64,000 bases of DNA from Glyphotaelius pellucidus (taxonomy: Eukaryota > Arthropoda > Insecta > Trichoptera > Limnephilidae), in the NCBI GenBank assembly GCA_936435175.1, contig OW386554.1, forward strand, positions 24,628,944-24,692,943, read 5' to 3'. A program made the translations under genes and the position numbers. The notes beneath the pieces are model-generated. The model ran no database searches, had not been told where the DNA came from, and worked only from the letters and a program-made list of their open reading frames with translations. Shown in pieces: positions 21,860-32,559 of the stretch (its first letter is position 1; each line of letters starts with the position of its first letter).

Positions 21860-22740
21860 TTATTTGATTATACACTAAACGGGACACTTATCAACGAAGT
21901 TGAATCTATCAGGGACCTTGGGATAACGCTTGATTCTAAATTAAACTTTATCAAACACACTAATAATATCATCAACAAAGCCAACAAAATGCTGGGATTT
22001 ATAATTCGTATATCGAAACCTTTTCGAAATGTAAATACTCTATACTCCCTCTACACCGCATATATCCGCCCACACTTAGAACACTGCACACCGATCTGGA
22101 CTCCTTTCTACCAAGCCCACATTGTTAGGATCGAAAGAATTCAAAAAAAAAAATTTTAAACACTTAAATTATAAACTTAACCTACACTTTCTAAATTACA
22201 CCGATTCTATTAAATTTCATCAGTTCAACTCAATTTTTGATCAAATTTTATTATTTAAAATTTTAAACAATGGCCTGGACTCACCAGAGCTTACCAATTT
22301 AATAAAACTCCATATTCCTTCAAGATTAACCCGACAATCGAATTTACTTCATTTGCCCACTTGTAGAACAAACTTTAGAAAAAATTCCCCGATTCCTCGA
22401 ATATGTGCTCAATACAACGAATTGTTTCACAACGTAGACATTTTTAATTTAAACCTTCAGAAGTATCGAATAGAAGTAACGCGTGCGATATTGGATTGAT
22501 ACGGAGTGTGGAAGGTATCGAGAGCATCTCATATCCTTATCCTATATTCTCCCTCCCCTCCCCCTCCTCTCCCCTTCCTCTCCCCCTCCTCTCCCCTTCC
22601 TAAGTCTAAAAAATTAAAACTCCATCTAGAAAATATATTAGCATAAGAAACTCTTTTGGCTTCACTGCACTAAACATGTATATGTTTATGTCTATTGTAT
22701 GTGTATAAGCTGTTTGTTTCTTACAAATAAAATAAAATAA
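21860..22740 (+). pseudogene. LINE (jockey/CR1-type) reverse transcriptase, C-terminal third
   Basis: Translation from about 21872 reads ESIRDLGITLDSKLNFIKHT, then NKANKMLGFIIRISKPF and YIRPHLEHCTPIWTPFYQAH. These match the post-catalytic 'thumb' region of jockey/CR1-type reverse transcriptases. An A-run at about 22143-22151 shifts the frame; the protein continues as the open frame 22122-22499 to its stop. A 3' UTR with a CT-rich tract (about 22545-22602) and a terminal (AAATA)n-like tail ends near 22738. The catalytic FADD box is missing, so the copy is 5'-truncated as is usual for LINEs. Confidence 0.85.
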
Positions 22741-22744
22741 AAAG

Positions 22745-24420
22745 TTTCACTTTAATAGTTTTTGAGTAACTGGGTTTGCAGATTCCTTAAAAAAATATTA
22801 AAAATAATTTATATCTGAATGTAAACAAACGCTCTGTAACCAGATTTCTCTTTCCAAATAAATCATAAACTTCATAAGACATAAAAAAAAAAATTCTGAT
22901 TTTAGCCTGAACCCGACTTCATCTCTTACCAATATTTTTATATTGTGAAGCATCTTGTTATGGTCCTGAATTAATGTCCGCAACATCAACTAGGAACCTC
23001 TCACAATGCCTACATAGTTTTGCCCTGTATAGTCAGAGCTTCATTCAATATTATGGTGTATGTCTTTTTTCAGCCTGCTGGCTTCTTTGAATATCCTGCC
23101 TTTAAGTGCAACATGAATATGGTGCTTATCTTATTACAACTGTAGAGTTGTTTCTTGGAAAGAGTCGTAGCTGCAGATGTGATGATGGGTCAAATAACAG
23201 AATTAGGTAGGAACAAGGAATACTATCCGTAATGTCTCTTATGTTCTCTCCAGACACATTCGTAATTTATAAGTACTGGGTCCAGTATTCTCCATTAACT
23301 ATTGGATGCTTACCGAAAATACTTAGTTTCTTATGAATGTTTATTGACGTAACGTAATTTACAAAAATACTGTGACAGACGTCTTTCCACGCTCAAAGTT
23401 AGTTCTGATCTGCCGGAGGTGCTGAATTCTAATGACTCCGTGAATTTACCTTCGGTAACCTCCGTCACAATTCGGCAACGAGACCATGTGACCCGAAGAG
23501 CCCTTAGGCAATTATTGTCTTGTAGGAACTAAATCATAGACTAATACGATGCATCAAATCTTTAAAATATCGTTAAAAATCTTCATTAATTCTTTACGCA
23601 GTGGGTAGGACCCGATATGAGGGCAGGTACATGAAGAAAGTCGAGGAAGTCTCCACATGAATCAAAAATCTAACTCGATTCAAGCCAATAGTGGATGTAA
23701 CAGAAGAGTGATTCAATTTGGTAGGCGGATAGGTTCCGCCGTATTGGGATCCATTAATTGAATAACCTTCGCTGTAATCTTTTGTCGTAAGTCACCCCAA
23801 GGGGTTTGATATATTTGGTGGCTTGGCAGGTGTTCTCAAGGTCTTGGTAGCGTATGGGTCTACGTTCTAAAAAACGTTCTGTAAACTTAGAAATTGGTGT
23901 TTATATTAATAATATTGGGTGCAGGGCCTCCACGGTGCACCGCTTGGGTACCACTGAAGTACTTAGAATTCGCCACCTGCATTATGTGTGCATTGTATCA
24001 TTGTATGCAATCTTCGCCCAGTGCAAGCTGCAAACATGCACGGCCGAACGAAGCGTCTTCACACAGCTTCTGTGATAATGCCCTGCTTAGTGTTTAACTA
24101 ACTTAGTGCTAACAACTATTCAACTGCTCAGTGGCGGACCTTTCTTTATATTTTGTGAAAAGAAAGGGCCATTCACTTCTAATAAAGTATAGAATAAATG
24201 AACACTAAGTGTAATATTCACAGAGGTGGAATATTCTCTGTTCACTAGCTATCTCATGAATTAGCCGAAATTATTACATCCATAGGAAGGTAAAGGTTTT
24301 GTAAATTAAACTATGTCATTGCAATTTCGTTAAGAACTTGAAATTCACGCCTGTGTAATTTAGTCCTTATTCCTTACACCGTTTTAGCCCATTGAAAATT
24401 CAAAGTATCGGCCAACGCAC
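22745..24420. other. No recognised gene
   Basis: Unique-looking AT-rich DNA. The plus-strand frames at 23854-24097 have no recognised domain. The segment 23395-23500 is more GC-balanced and contains short internal complementarity (CCGGAGGT near 23415, ACCTCCGT near 23458). Confidence 0.35.
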
Positions 24421-24424
24421 CACT

Positions 24425-24660
24425 ATTTCTCATAACGACTTCTTTTGAAAGCTTCGCCTCGCGGCATGGTCCATTGTCTCTGGTTTTGTTTCTGGCCCAT
24501 CTCCTACGAAAACCATGGTCCTCATCGTCCCAGACGAAGGTCTCACAGCCAGACAATGGACCATCGCGGGGATGGGCGAGACTGAGGGTGGAACAATGCC
24601 GGATGAGATAACCGGCTCCTCGCCTCCCAACACTCCCATGTTGCCGGGCGGCTGGGACGC
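24425..24660. other. GC-rich unclassified segment
   Basis: A sharp GC rise with open frames on the minus strand (24639-24430 and 24556-24374). It contains the inverted pair ATGGTCCATTGTCTCTGG (about 24465) and CCAGACAATGGACCAT (about 24549), about 85 bp apart. Neither frame was recognised. It ends where the tandem repeat at 24663 begins. It may be an old retrotransposon piece. Confidence 0.35.
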
Positions 24661-24662
24661 AA

Positions 24663-24772
24663 TAAAAAGGGCAAGAATAGATTAGATACGATTATTATTA
24701 AGAAAAAACTTATGAAAAGGGCAAGAATAGATTAGATACGAGCATGATTAGGAAAATACTTATAATCTTAGC
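24663..24772 (+). repeat. 53-bp tandem duplication
   Basis: AAAAGGGCAAGAATAGATTA followed by GATACGA occurs at 24664 and again at about 24717; the unit continues with an ATTATTAAGAAAAAACTTAT-like stretch in each. Confidence 0.75.
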
Positions 24773-25289
24773 GAAGAAGAAGATCTGCTTGTTTTAATGT
24801 CGCGAAATTTGAACGGCTTTTTCTTTCCTGAATTTTAAGAACAACCCAAGTATTTTCGTCTTCAAAAGACTTTTCTACTACGATCCATGGAACAAAAACA
24901 TTTAAATTAAATTATTATAAACAACGTTGTCCACACCACTATTTTTAATATAAATTATCAACATTAGTATTTACAAAACAAGGGTTTCATTGTTAGGACG
25001 TAAGAATATATAAATAAGTATCTTTAGACAAGAAATAACAATAAGCCGTGGTAGAAGATAAGTAATTAATTATTAACGTAAAATTAATTATAAAAAATAA
25101 ATAAAACCATCGACAACACGGTGATCACAGCCTTCCAACACCAAGTGCCACTCATGATTGAGCGCTGGGCCCGAGCTCACGCAACACCACGCCCTACATA
25201 ATTGAATTTATTTTAAATATTTATTTTAATTTAATTTAATTTATTTTTACTGTTTTTCTATTTTACTTCTTTCTTTTCTTAAAATTCAC

Positions 25290-25640
25290 TGAATAACGTG
25301 TGGGGATGCACTAACCTCCCTAGTGAAATAAAATCAATAGAACATTGTCATTATAAAAAGATTATTGTATATAAATTGATAACAAACAAACTTTTATTAA
25401 GTTCCAATAGAATCAAGAATTTTTGTAATGATTTAATTTATTTTAAATTAAATGATTATTTCGTTAAAAAAAAACATATTAAGAACCTCCTCCCACCGTT
25501 CATTGTTAAAATTTTGTTTGCAGGTGTCTACATATTTGCTATTTTAGGATTTTTTTCGGTATATTTTGAAGATATTTCCAATCTGATGAAGAAACCTTTG
25601 ACCTTGAAACATGCTGATAAGCGTTTTTTTAAATAGTTAT
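25290..25640 (+). pseudogene. LINE C-terminal scrap followed by a Penelope-type end
   Basis: A 112-codon plus-strand frame starts NVWGCTNLPSEIKSIEH, reminiscent of the 'WN.LP..I' box near the C-terminus of LINE reverse transcriptases. The rest of the frame is lysine- and isoleucine-rich and not recognised. At 25583-25610 the sequence has CTGATGA and GAAAC separated by about 16 bases, followed by ATGCTGATAA. That layout resembles the hammerhead-bearing Penelope termini elsewhere in this window. The two readings concern different parts of the segment. Both are weak individually; a single composite gene is not supported. Confidence 0.35.
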
Positions 25641-25647
25641 GTAAAAT

Positions 25648-25787
25648 ATCCCTATCTCCTTCCCCTCCCCACTACCTTCAGCCTCACAACATACCCCGAT
25701 TGGGAATGCCATAGTCACTGGCTCACTGGCTCCAGACGGGAGCAGTTGGGACTCTTGTGCGGTATTAACTATAAAAAAAAAAAAAAA
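25648..25787 (+). mobile_element. SINE-1 3' fragment with poly(A)
   Basis: TCTCCTTCCCCTCCCCACTACC, CATACCCCGATTGGGAATGCC and CCAGACGGGAGCAGTTGGGA match the SINE-1 3' half, followed by ACTATAAAAAAAAAAAAAAA. It is 5'-truncated, with no tRNA-like head. Confidence 0.8.
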
Positions 25788-25804
25788 TGGATATTTTTAT
25801 TTTT

Positions 25805-26006
25805 AACCCCCGACGCAAGGAACGGTGTTATAAGTTTGACGTGTCTGTGTGTCTGTCTGTGGCATCGTATCTCCTAAACAAATGGACCGATTGTGATGCG
25901 GTTTTTTTGTTTGAAAGCTGACGTAATAGAGATGGTTTTTAGCTACAATTCATGAAAACCTGTTCATGCGTTTCAAGGTTATCAGCCTTTTTTTGTGTCG
26001 GGGGTT
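25805..26006. mobile_element. Short TIR element with CCCCCGAC ends
   Basis: The left end AACCCCCGACGCAA and the right end TTGTGTCGGGGGTT are inverted repeats with one mismatch across 12-14 bp. The interior has GTGTGTCTGTCTGTGGCATC and CTAAACAAATGGACCGATTG. I recall this arrangement as widespread in arthropod genomes, often near genes. No transposase is present. Confidence 0.6.
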
Positions 26007-26530
26007 GCTTAAAATTTTTTAAATTTTGCTTATACTTAAAGTGACAATACAAAATAATTTTGCAATAATTATAAGAGGTTAAAAACATTTATATTACGTA
26101 AAAAATTAAGATATGATTTTTGGGTGATTGTGATTGTCTTTATAATTAGTCAAAATGTTATTAATGATGATGAAAGATTTTTACTCATTTTGACAAAGTA
26201 AATTATTACGGTTCCTTTATAATACTGTTTTTAATTATCTTAATTAGTTTCAAGTTTCAATTTCAACAGATCGATCAAATCAAAGAAAACTGAAAACCTC
26301 AACTAATCGATTATGGCCGCGTTTAATCTTAACCGTCAATCTTACCAATAATATTCACGGGCCGTGTCTACGTAATTTGCTATACAGCACGTCTGGTATT
26401 TGCTGCAAAATATTTTAAGCCGCATTAAAGGAGAAATTTTATTTAAACAAAACTTTCACGTTTACGTCAATCCGAAACTATTACGGGTAAAAATGATTAA
26501 AAACAAGTTAACTAATTTTTAAAACAATTT

Positions 26531-26566
26531 AGCGCCCTTGAGGTGATATTTCACAAAAACGGCGCT
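26531..26566 (+). repeat. Short dispersed AGCGCC...GGCGCT repeat
   Basis: Best-preserved copy of the unit at 4563-4599; begins AGCGCCCTTGAGGTGATATT and ends AACGGCGCT, so its ends are inverted hexamers. Confidence 0.6.
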
Positions 26567-26597
26567 ATATGAATCAGCCAATGGGAATAGATGGGTA

Positions 26598-26742
26598 GGG
26601 TCTTTTAACGAGTTAAGGAGAGAAGGTTCTGGGGAGGAAAAAGGTGGGGTGAGTAGGAATCTGGGGTCAATGTGTCCAGGAGTGACAGGCGTATGAATCC
26701 ATCCCTCCTACTGCGGTGCAAGACGATGGGTCGAGATCAATT
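26598..26742 (-). mobile_element. R440 family fragment
   Basis: TTCTGGGGAGGAAAAAGGTG, CTGGGGTCAATGTGTCCAGG and GGTGCAAGACGATGGGTCGA match the minus strand of R440 (compare 63200-63320 and 48060-47930). It lacks both ends. Confidence 0.65.
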
Positions 26743-26744
26743 TA

Positions 26745-27290
26745 GTGTATTGACAGACTTCAAACAAGTGACAACCGTGTGAGTTCATTTCTATTATTTA
26801 AATAGCTTCAGTTTAATTTAACTACTTCATGGTTTAGTTACGAGTTTTGTGATGTGTGTATTTGGAAACTGGCTGAAATCTGAATATACTGAGCGCTTTG
26901 AATCTGACCTAATTAAACGGCGATGCCTCCATCCTTAAGGCGGTACAAAACCCTAATAATTTTTGTTTGCTCAAAACTCACATTTTAATCATTTCCGGCG
27001 TATTTGTAATTATAATAACTTTTTTACTCCAACCGATACATGGGAATATAAGTTCTCTATATTTAAAATAAATAAAAACAATACCTTACCATTAATATAT
27101 TTTACGTACAACTATTTTAAAACTTTATAACCAGTTTTTCAACTTTAAAGTTAGCAGTGAGCACCAGATTTTATTTTTCTAGACGATGAATTAACAACTT
27201 CGGAGGCATTTATTCATTTGGAAACATCTTAAATATTTGTAACACGTTATTCAGAATTAATTAAAATGAACGCGGCGGAAAGTTCGAAAC
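26745..27290. other. No recognised gene
   Basis: AT-rich; nothing recognised. Confidence 0.4.
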
Positions 27291-27299
27291 TCCAGGCCC

Positions 27300-27515
27300 A
27301 CTTGGGCGAATTCGACCGTTCGTTCGTGCAATACGCCGTGCCGCGGGCGTATACTTGTCTACACGCTTTCTTCACTTATGTCGTTAAGATTCCCAAATTA
27401 TTTGTCTACTTATTTTCTTTGATAGGGTAAATTCGACAGTAGGTCCGTCCAACACACGGGTCGCGAGTCGCAAATTGTATACCCGGCGTCTTTACTTACG
27501 TCGTTAAGATTCTGG
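27300..27515 (+). repeat. Diverged ~125-bp tandem pair
   Basis: GGGCGAATTCGACCGTTCGT...ACTTATGTCGTTAAGATTC (27305-27391) is followed by GGGTAAATTCGACAGTAGGT...ACTTACGTCGTTAAGATTC (27426-27512). The two are colinear but clearly diverged. Confidence 0.6.
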
Positions 27516-27689
27516 ATATATTTTGAGATATATTGTCGTCCTAATGTGAGTAACATTATTTTGTGCCATCCATGTCCTCTAAATCCTAAACTATCTATAG
27601 AACATATCTCCTTCATTACGTCCTTTAGTATTTGGCATAACTTACGAGTCCCTCTGTATATTTTGATTCCCAAATTATTATTATTTTTT

Positions 27690-27925
27690 ATTTCGTGGAA
27701 CGTAAAGCGAACCCGAGACCGCAATCCTTGATTACAGCATGGCCGCCTGACTTGCCGCACCGTCCTGGGCAGCGGGCATCGGCCATAGAAAACCAAACCA
27801 CAGAATGGAATGCCTGCGGCGCAGTCAGCGAGATCCATTTGGACTTTAATGGGGTAGTCCGGAGAGATGAAGGAATAACAATCAACTCCGGCCATGGCGA
27901 AGGAAACAATCCACGTACACTGAAG
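27690..27925. other. GC-rich unclassified open segment
   Basis: Open frames run on both strands (minus 27909-27688; minus 27895-27410; plus 27695-27931). The region is GC-richer than its surroundings. No domain was recognised in any frame, and I cannot choose a strand. It may be a fragment of an old element. Confidence 0.3.
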
Positions 27926-28192
27926 AGTTAAATCGATAGAACGGTGTTTGTGGGTGTGTCCGTGTGCCAGAGGTAAAGTAAGTTTTCTCTCATTTCTGAG
28001 GAAATTAATAAAACGTTTTCAATTTTCAATTGTAGAATTCTTTTTCTTCAACTGCTCGCGACTTGTCCGGAGCCACCAGAATTGTGGGATCCCTAACTGG
28101 GATATGTTGTGCGGCGTAGGGGTCGGAGGATTTAAATTAGGTATAAAATAGCATAATTTAATTGAAAAATAATTCAAATTTAATTTATTAAA

Positions 28193-28571
28193 GGATAACA
28201 AATACTTCTGCCATTGGGTCAACCTAAGTAGTTCGCTACGTTTGGTGAATAACAGGGGTACTTAGGTTTGTCTAGGTCTTGGCAGCACAGGCGTTTGATC
28301 ACCTCCTGCGTGGCGGGCCGGATCGGGAGAGAGTCCTGCTGGAGAAATTCAAAATCCTCGACCAGTCTCTCACGATCCGGCCTGCCAAGCTGTTTGTGGG
28401 CAAACGCACCCGCTGCCCCGAGCGTGAAGACAAACCTCACCTCATGAACCCGGGCATCCCTGCTAAGTCACCAAACGTAGCGAACCACTTGGAACGACCT
28501 ACGACAGAAGTGTTGGTTATCCAATAAATGGTTCACGCGGCGGCGGTACCCACACGCCTTCCAAAATTGAA
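28193..28571. mobile_element. Palindromic R440 copy (two 5' halves head to head)
   Basis: Left arm 28193-28340 contains CTACGTTTGGTGA, GTTTGTCTAGGTCTTGG and GGCCGGATCGGGAGAGAG. The right arm repeats the same motifs reverse-complemented (CTCTCACGATCCGGCC, TCACCAAACGTAGCGAACCA, TTGGTTATCC) up to 28522. The right arm continues to the family's 5' terminus near 28571, while the left arm stops 49 bp short. Arms are roughly 70-75% alike by eye, so the inversion is old or joined two different copies. Confidence 0.75.
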
Positions 28572-28574
28572 ATA

Positions 28575-29095
28575 TCCATTGTTTTAGAAATTTCGTTCAA
28601 TAGCATTATTATTCCTCTTGTAACGCAATGCTTTGCTAGAGCATCTGTCCCGCCGTGTGGTCGTGGCGACTACGGTTAATTATACACGGAGTGAATTGAT
28701 ACTCCTCCTTTGCATTCGGTAATTGTTTTTTAGTAATTGCTAGTGTTAGGTTGTGTGACTTGTTTATTTTTATGTCGTGTCATTTTCGTATTACTGGACG
28801 AGGTTTCGAATGATCTTATGAAAATTGGCATCAATTTCCACACTTCTAGATATTTTCTGTTCAGCGTCCACTTCAGTTGTTTGTACAACTGGTTCGAAGA
28901 TTACTTGGCGCGCGATAATGTGTTTCGAATTCGAATCTAGAATGAGATTGAGACGATGCGCCTGGGGGCGAATTATTGAAATATTCTGTAACTCTGAAGG
29001 CAAACCGAATTAGGGTTTATCGGGGTACGTAATTTGAGGTTTCTTAGCAACCGTAATAAAAGTGGCAGATTGCTTTCAGAAAAAATCAAGTAACG
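28575..29095. other. No recognised gene
   Basis: Two overlapping plus-strand frames (28737-28940 and 28825-29013) and a minus-strand frame (29003-28791) are open but not recognised. The segment 28610-28690 has a weak relative at 7970-8060. Confidence 0.3.
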
Positions 29096-29101
29096 GTATG
29101 A

Positions 29102-29510
29102 TGGCCTCCGTAGTCGAGGGGCATGGCTCTCGACTAGCGATCCTGAGGTAGCAGGTTCAAACACCGACGTGGGCACATAATTTTTTTGATTGATTTGTGT
29201 TTTTCACAATTTAATCATTTAAAATAAAATAAGGTATATATTTGCTGCACGTTCCAGAGTGGAAGATACTTTCAGTATCGCCCTGACTTTAAGACCACCA
29301 TTCGGAATTGAAACATTGCTTGAAATGGCTTTAGCCGTGTTTGGTGACCAGATCTGAACAGCCAGGTACTTCTCCACCTTCCTCTTTCCCATCTCCTTCC
29401 CCTCCCCACTTATCTTCAGCCTCACAACGTACCCCGATTGGGGATGATATAGTCTCACTGGCTCCAGGCGGGAGCAGTTGGGACTCTTGAATAGTGGTGA
29501 AAAAAGGGAT
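29102..29510 (+). mobile_element. SINE-1, full-length copy
   Basis: tRNA-like head from 29103 (GGCCTCCGTAGTCGAGGGGC) with a B-box-like GGTTCAAACACC at 29154, then the SINE-1 body (CACGTTCCAGAGTGGAAGAT, CCAGATCTGAACAGCCAGGT, CCAGGCGGGAGCAGTTGGGA). The 3' A-rich end is short (GTGAAAAAAGGG). Confidence 0.85.
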
Positions 29511-29519
29511 TTTTTCGTA

Positions 29520-29725
29520 CACTATTCTTATTTATTTATTGTTGGTATACGCCCATAGGGGCTTTTACATAGATTATAAAATAATATTTAAGATATCAAT
29601 TCTCCTGCAAATTTAAAAAGTTATCAAGTTTGGGAAGAACCTGTCTGTGCAGATCTGGTCACCAAATCCGGCTAGAACAATATCAAGCAACATTTATTCC
29701 AAGCATTATCGCCTGGTATTCTAGG
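29520..29725 (-). mobile_element. LINE tail scrap and SINE-1 scrap
   Basis: 29525-29580 (TTATTTATTTATTG, ACGCCCATAGGGGCTTTTAC) matches the 3' end of the LINE at 45600. 29645-29715 (GCAGATCTGGTCACCAAATCC, CAAGCAACATTTATTCC) is a decayed piece of the SINE-1 body in opposite orientation to the copy at 29102. Confidence 0.5.
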
Positions 29726-29729
29726 CGGT

Positions 29730-31685
29730 TTCCGAACCTATTTTCTATTTTATTTATTTATTAGTTACGTGAAACTATAGGTATCTAAGGACTAAACGTA
29801 CTTTTATTGTGAGGCAAATTGAAATTGCATAGCTTTTAGAGACAAAACAAAAAACAATTTCCCTCATTTTAGGTTATTGAGAAATGTTCAATGCAACCAG
29901 ATTTTGATAGTTTAAGAAAAATTTGTGATAAAATCAAAAATAATATTATGTAGACTTTTCGGTGACCTGACGACTCAGAATGAATTCAATTCAATAGCTC
30001 CTCTGAAAAGTCATTAAAAGTGATGATAAAAACATATTAAAAAATTGGTTAAGAGCCATTGACCAGCGGCCGAGAATTTAAATTTCGAACGATGTCGAAC
30101 GATGATCTTGCGATCGTACCATTGCAAGTGTACATTGCGGTTCCGATGAGAAAGATTAATATTTCTTCATCCAGCATTTTAACATAATAACTTAATAACT
30201 CAATATCGATTTTATTTCATTCCAAATTTGCTTTGATAAATACCTACATTCAAAATACTCGTGATGATAAAACTATTAAAATGGTGTACTCTTTGTAATT
30301 ATTTTTTTGATCATATCAAGCTATATTTATAATTTTACAATTTTTCAATTGTGTCTAAGCAAAATCTGAATGTAATTTTTTTTAAATATATTAGTTTGTA
30401 CCATAAATAAATAGACAAACTAAAGAATTTTCGTCACAGAGCAAGGGAACTTAAATTAAAATTCTGAAAAGTAGGTTTCCCAAATAATTTATGGATTTAT
30501 TTTCCTGCATGATTACACGATTTTTAATGTTTGGTGTATACTACAAAAAAAAAATTGTTTGAAAATTTAACAAATCTGCCAACGACCTACGGTAGAACCT
30601 TATCGCACTAAACATAAACATATATATTTTTTCAAATTAAAAAAAAAGATTTACTAGATTAAAAAAAAAACAGTCATTAGAAATCAATTTATAATTTTTT
30701 GTGGAAAAAAGTCAATACATCTAAAATTTGACTTAAAAATGACATATTTTTGGTTTTGTCTGGTTATTCCCTCGTTACGGAATAGGTTACGTTAGTTTAG
30801 GTTATGGGCTGAATTTCATTTTTATATAGTTTACGTTAGTTTAGGTTATGGGCTGAATTTCATTTTTGTTTTATGGCCTTTACTGTGCTACTGTAAAACA
30901 GACTACATTTTTAAATTCCTTCGAAAGCTTTTCACAATTCTATTTCGGGCTATCAGGAGCGCATTGATGTTGGGAGTAACAGTATCAGCGAACGAATAAA
31001 TCGCTGGCATCCGATCTGCTAGATTGATATTCCAATTACGCTAGAAGTTCGTGGCTGAACGTATCGCTTGCACTGCGTACTCCGACGGAAGCATTTGGCA
31101 GACGTGCAAGCGCTTCAATTATTTCAAACAAAGTACAACACCACCATTGAAGTTGATTAAAGAGGGCCGTTACAGATAAGCCGAAACGCAGTACGCAGAT
31201 GGTAGGTATACGTCCATTTTAATCACAGACGATTTGGTGCAGATCCATAATGGGATAATGAACGCAACGCATGTAAGCGATACTAAATGAACTTCGCAGA
31301 GGTATTTTTATTTGCGTTACGTCGATTATCGGTAGTTATTTATACACCGGGTAATTACTAGATGCTCATTTTGGGTTCATTTAAGAAATCAGGTGCACGT
31401 ATTTTGAACAATCGAAAATAGTTTATGAGAATAATTATGGTGGTGCGATGCATTACATTAAAAGTTAGCCGAACTTCGTGAGATATCTTTAGCTCAAATC
31501 ATTGCCTGAAATCCGGCAATCATGTCGTTATAAAAATAAAAAAAATAATTTCTTGATAAGTAAACAATTCAATGGTTTCTTGTTTATAATATGACTAGTA
31601 GTTCTGTGAACAGCAGACATCACGTAATGTTGATTAATTGGATTTCGTAACGCTCATGCGAACTCTGGCGAAATAATAATATACT
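29730..31685. other. No recognised gene
   Basis: AT-rich with poly(A) stretches. A 44-bp tandem pair lies at 30785-30872 (GGTTACGTTAGTTTAGGTTA then GTTTACGTTAGTTTAGGTTA, each followed by TGGGCTGAATTTCATTTTT). The part 30950-31260 is more GC-balanced and unique-looking. Confidence 0.45.
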
Positions 31686-31689
31686 ATCC

Positions 31690-31792
31690 AAAACGGTTAT
31701 CATCTTGACAGGATTGGCTGGATACGGAACACACAAACAAATTTACAGACAGACGAAATGTAAAGCATTCGAGTTGAAATAAGACTTCCACA
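31690..31792 (+). repeat. Dispersed repeat F, copy 1
   Basis: CATCTTGACAGGATTGGCTG, ACAAACAAATTTACAGACAG, ACGAAATGTAAAGCATTCGAG is colinear with 56865-56960. Confidence 0.55.
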
Positions 31793-31794
31793 CT

Positions 31795-32340
31795 CAATGA
31801 TTAATTTAACAGGACAAAAATTTAAAATTTGAAATCATATTAAATACGAGTGTATCTTAATTTCATGTTTAGACATTTTTTCCTCATCAGATTACTGGCA
31901 AACATCGAACAAACGAAACTTGCTGAATTATAGAATAAGTTATTTTATAAAGTTGTTAAATCACGTGAATATCTCCTGTTTGAAATATTCTAGCAGGGAT
32001 AACGCATTTGACATGAATTTTTCTCACGTAAACTGCGCCATGCAAATCATTTAACTATTATAATTATTATTATTATGCCCAGAGATAATTGGACATCTGG
32101 CGAACAACCTAAGTTTTTTTTTAAATACGAGCAAAATCAACTAAAAACTAAAAAAAAAATTAAATATAGACCGTACGCCAGACTTAAAACCTTAGTTTTG
32201 CCATGTTTCATAACACACTTGCTTTTCCTTTAAACATACTTTTATTATGCAACTCTAACTATAAATGTTTCTAAAAACAAAAACCATACAGCCAGTAATA
32301 ATAATAATTGAATAATTTGTACAGCGCCGCCTAAAATCCA
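31795..32340. other. AT-rich segment containing a minus-strand AATAAA
   Basis: Mostly AT-rich. A minus-strand AATAAA lies at 32246-32241, about 100 bases beyond the stop codon of the coding-like segment at 32345-32548. Confidence 0.35.
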
Positions 32341-32344
32341 AATC

Positions 32345-32548
32345 TTATTCGAAATCTTCAGAATATGGAAGCTGGCTATTAGAGCTTAGAGAAATGCGTT
32401 CAACGATTCGTTCAAGTGACCCGGACCACCCCCCTTCATCTCCTTCAGCAGTTTTCGTGCCCCTAGCATCTGATCGATTCACAGTTTGCAACTCCTCCGT
32501 ACATTTGCCTGAGCTGAGATGCACCCTCCTCAAGTATGTTGTACCCAT
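32345..32548 (-). CDS. Coding-like segment, possible terminal exon, unknown protein
   Basis: The minus-strand frame ends in a stop at 32345 and its last residues read RISLSSNSQLPYSEDFE. It is hydrophilic, rich in serine, acidic residues and glycine, with no low-complexity AT codons, unlike the chance frames around it. Upstream, CATCTCAG (about 32514-32521, minus strand) could be a splice acceptor. About 100 bases downstream there is an AATAAA. Together these fit a short 3' terminal exon. There is no recognisable domain, no upstream exon was found, and a stop lies just upstream of the first ATG (32548), so a single-exon gene starting there would be only 67 residues. Tentative. Confidence 0.3.
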   Translation of the reverse strand: MGTTYLRRVHLSSGKCTEELQTVNRSDARGTKTAEGDEGGWSGSLERIVERISLSSNSQLPYSEDFE

Positions 32549-32559
32549 CCTTTAGGTAC

